7,150 nt of DNA from Bacteroidota bacterium (GTDB lineage Bacteria; Bacteroidota; Bacteroidia; Bacteroidales; UBA4417). The stretch lies in the NCBI GenBank assembly GCA_020048595.1, contig JAIFMH010000225.1, positions 1 to 7,150 on the forward strand, written 5' to 3'. Shown here in pieces: positions 6,297-7,150 of the stretch (the first letter of the stretch is position 1; each line of letters opens with the position of its first letter). The translations under genes were made by a program, and so were the position numbers. The notes under the pieces are model-generated. The model worked only from the letters and a program-made list of their open reading frames with translations. It was not told where the DNA came from and ran no database searches.

Positions 6297-6633
6297 AGAA
6301 CTGGATCAAATGGTAGAAAAATCGTTCAGAAAAGAACCTGATTTTTATTTGCCTGCAAATTTTGCACAAAAGGTTACATTTTCTCTTGTCCGCAGGGAGC
6401 AATGGAAGACGGACCTTCATGAATACTTATACTTGACAGGAGTTTTATTTTCACTTCTGGCTGTAGTTTCAGGTTTCTATTATTTTGTCGATAAAGAATT
6501 TGTCCTCAAAACTATCACTTTCGTCAGCGAAAATATACTACCGGTAACTCTAATCCTATTCCTGCTAAATTTTATCTTTTTTGCCGATAAAGTACTTTTA
6601 CGGCTTCTTTTCAGCAGATGGAACCGAACTTAA
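6286..6633 (+). CDS. Small membrane protein coupled to the ECF sigma factor (possible anti-sigma or regulator)
   Basis: This is a 115-residue protein with a charged cytoplasmic N-terminus (1-45) and two hydrophobic helices at about 47-68 and 84-107, ending in a basic tail. The N-terminal DFYLPANFAQKVTFSLVRRE motif resembles the short segment often seen in proteins encoded after Bacteroidota ECF sigma genes. The start is well supported: AAGGAG (6273-6278) sits seven bases before the ATG, and the gene overlaps the sigma stop by 11 bases. It has no HxxxCxxC zinc motif of the classic ZAS anti-sigma class and no large periplasmic domain. If it holds the sigma factor at the membrane it must do so by another mode. 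The partnership is inferred from position and is not shown by the sequence. Confidence 0.8.
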   Translation: MRNEELDQMVEKSFRKEPDFYLPANFAQKVTFSLVRREQWKTDLHEYLYLTGVLFSLLAVVSGFYYFVDKEFVLKTITFVSENILPVTLILFLLNFIFFADKVLLRLLFSRWNRT

Positions 6634-6701
6634 AAGTCTTCCTCAAACTCCCTTCGAAAGCAGGGGCATTGAGAATTACTATACTTAATTTTTCATTTTT
6701 G

Positions 6702-6738
6702 CATTTGATGTCACCAGATATTATTAATTGATCAAATG
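6702..6738. other. Inverted repeat downstream of the ECF operon
   Basis: CATTTGAT (6702-6709) and ATCAAATG (6731-6738) form a perfect 8-bp inverted repeat around a 21-base AT-rich spacer. It lies between the convergent ends of the sigma operon and the LysM gene. There is no U-run directly after it, so it is not a standard terminator. Its role, if any, is unclear. Confidence 0.25.
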
Positions 6739-6760
6739 GTCTGAGTTTTCGATGACGAAA

Positions 6761-6795
6761 CTCCCTTCTCCTTTGGAGAAGGGTTGGGGATGAGG
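6761..6795. repeat. Bacteroidota-type intergenic hairpin repeat
   Basis: CCCTTCTCC (6763-6771) and GGAGAAGGG (6775-6783) form a perfect 9-bp stem with a TTT loop, followed by the tail TTGGGGATGAGG. I recall this layout, CCCTnTCCTTTGGAGAnGGG plus a G-rich TTGGGGnTGAGG tail, as a short dispersed intergenic repeat common in Bacteroidota genomes. Here it sits directly after the stop of the minus-strand LysM gene, between two convergent transcripts, where it may end transcription or stabilise 3' ends. The stem is seen directly; the repeat identity is from memory. Confidence 0.6.
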
Positions 6796-7150
6796 CTATT
6801 TTCTTGGCTTCTTGTTTCGTAAATAAACAACTTGCCCCGGCACCAAAACATCACCTTCTTTCATGCGGTTTCTTTTAAGCAAAGGCTTCATTCTTAATGC
6901 ATATAACTGGGCAATATAATGCATGGTGTCTCCATTTTCAGCAACATGCACCAAATGCTTCCGGTCGTTCTTTTTAAATTTCGATTCGATATATAAAATT
7001 TCGTTTACCCTCAACTGTCTCCCCTTTTCTATGTCGTTATAAGTAGAGAGCTCCCAGTCTTTCATTACTAAATCCTTCGTAACACTCTCGTAGGTATCAC
7101 CTTCACCAACAACAATTGATCTTAAGCCGTTCCGCAATTCAATTTTATGA
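6796..7150 (-). CDS. C-terminal part of a tandem-LysM cell-wall protein (probable glucosaminidase), 5' end outside window
   Basis: The reading frame is open through the right edge (upstream codons read HKIE) and no ATG is present, so the true start lies beyond the window; a TTG at 7137 should not be taken as the start. The visible 118 or so residues hold two LysM domains. The first is SIVVGEGDTYESVTKDL through NEILYI. The second is HLVHVAENGDTMHYIAQLYA through PGQVVYL. A basic tail NKKPRK ends the protein. LysM domains bind the N-acetylglucosamine part of peptidoglycan. In Bacteroidota this tandem arrangement with a basic end is typical of secreted FlgJ-like endo-beta-N-acetylglucosaminidases. 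The catalytic domain is not in view, so the enzyme class is inferred. The gene converges on the ECF sigma operon and ends at the hairpin repeat. Confidence 0.85.
   Translation of the reverse strand, partial: HKIELRNGLRSIVVGEGDTYESVTKDLVMKDWELSTYNDIEKGRQLRVNEILYIESKFKKNDRKHLVHVAENGDTMHYIAQLYALRMKPLLKRNRMKEGDVLVPGQVVYLRNKKPRK

Overview
The window looks like a piece of a Bacteroidota chromosome, probably class Bacteroidia. The evidence is a LytS-type histidine kinase with a periplasmic regulator propeller paired with a LytTR response regulator, a glucosaminidase-type tandem LysM C-terminus, generally weak Shine-Dalgarno signals, and an intergenic hairpin of a kind I associate with Bacteroidota genomes. 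No rRNA, tRNA, CRISPR array or transposase gene is visible.

Left block (44-3770, minus strand): a two-gene operon. A 977-residue sensor kinase (signal peptide, propeller blades, Y_Y_Y domain, one membrane helix, His_kinase and ATPase domains) is followed by a LytTR response regulator whose start overlaps the kinase stop by 11 bases. Together they form a membrane-to-DNA signalling pair of unknown ligand and target.

Middle block (about 3980-5650, plus strand): an AT-rich islet of small unfamiliar genes. It holds a two-helix membrane protein, a 51-residue zinc ribbon, a 144-residue zinc ribbon with a C-terminal membrane helix, a 60-residue protein with eight cysteines in a RING/FYVE-like spacing, and a frameshifted remnant of a TraR/DksA-type C4 zinc finger. 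A strong, near-perfect stem-loop terminator closes it. Two of these genes are preceded, at almost the same distance (24 and 25 bases), by a roughly 28-base element. Its two copies share a loop and tail but have exchanged the bases of a 3-bp stem in a compensating way. This repeated leader plus the set of small zinc-binding proteins is the most unusual part of the window. I cannot assign a function to it.

Right block (5715-7150): an ECF sigma factor is translationally coupled to a small two-helix membrane protein that probably acts as its partner or regulator, and is preceded by an ECF-like promoter with an embedded inverted repeat. Convergent to it, on the minus strand and cut by the window edge, is the C-terminal end of a tandem-LysM cell-wall protein. 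A repeat-type hairpin lies between the two convergent ends.
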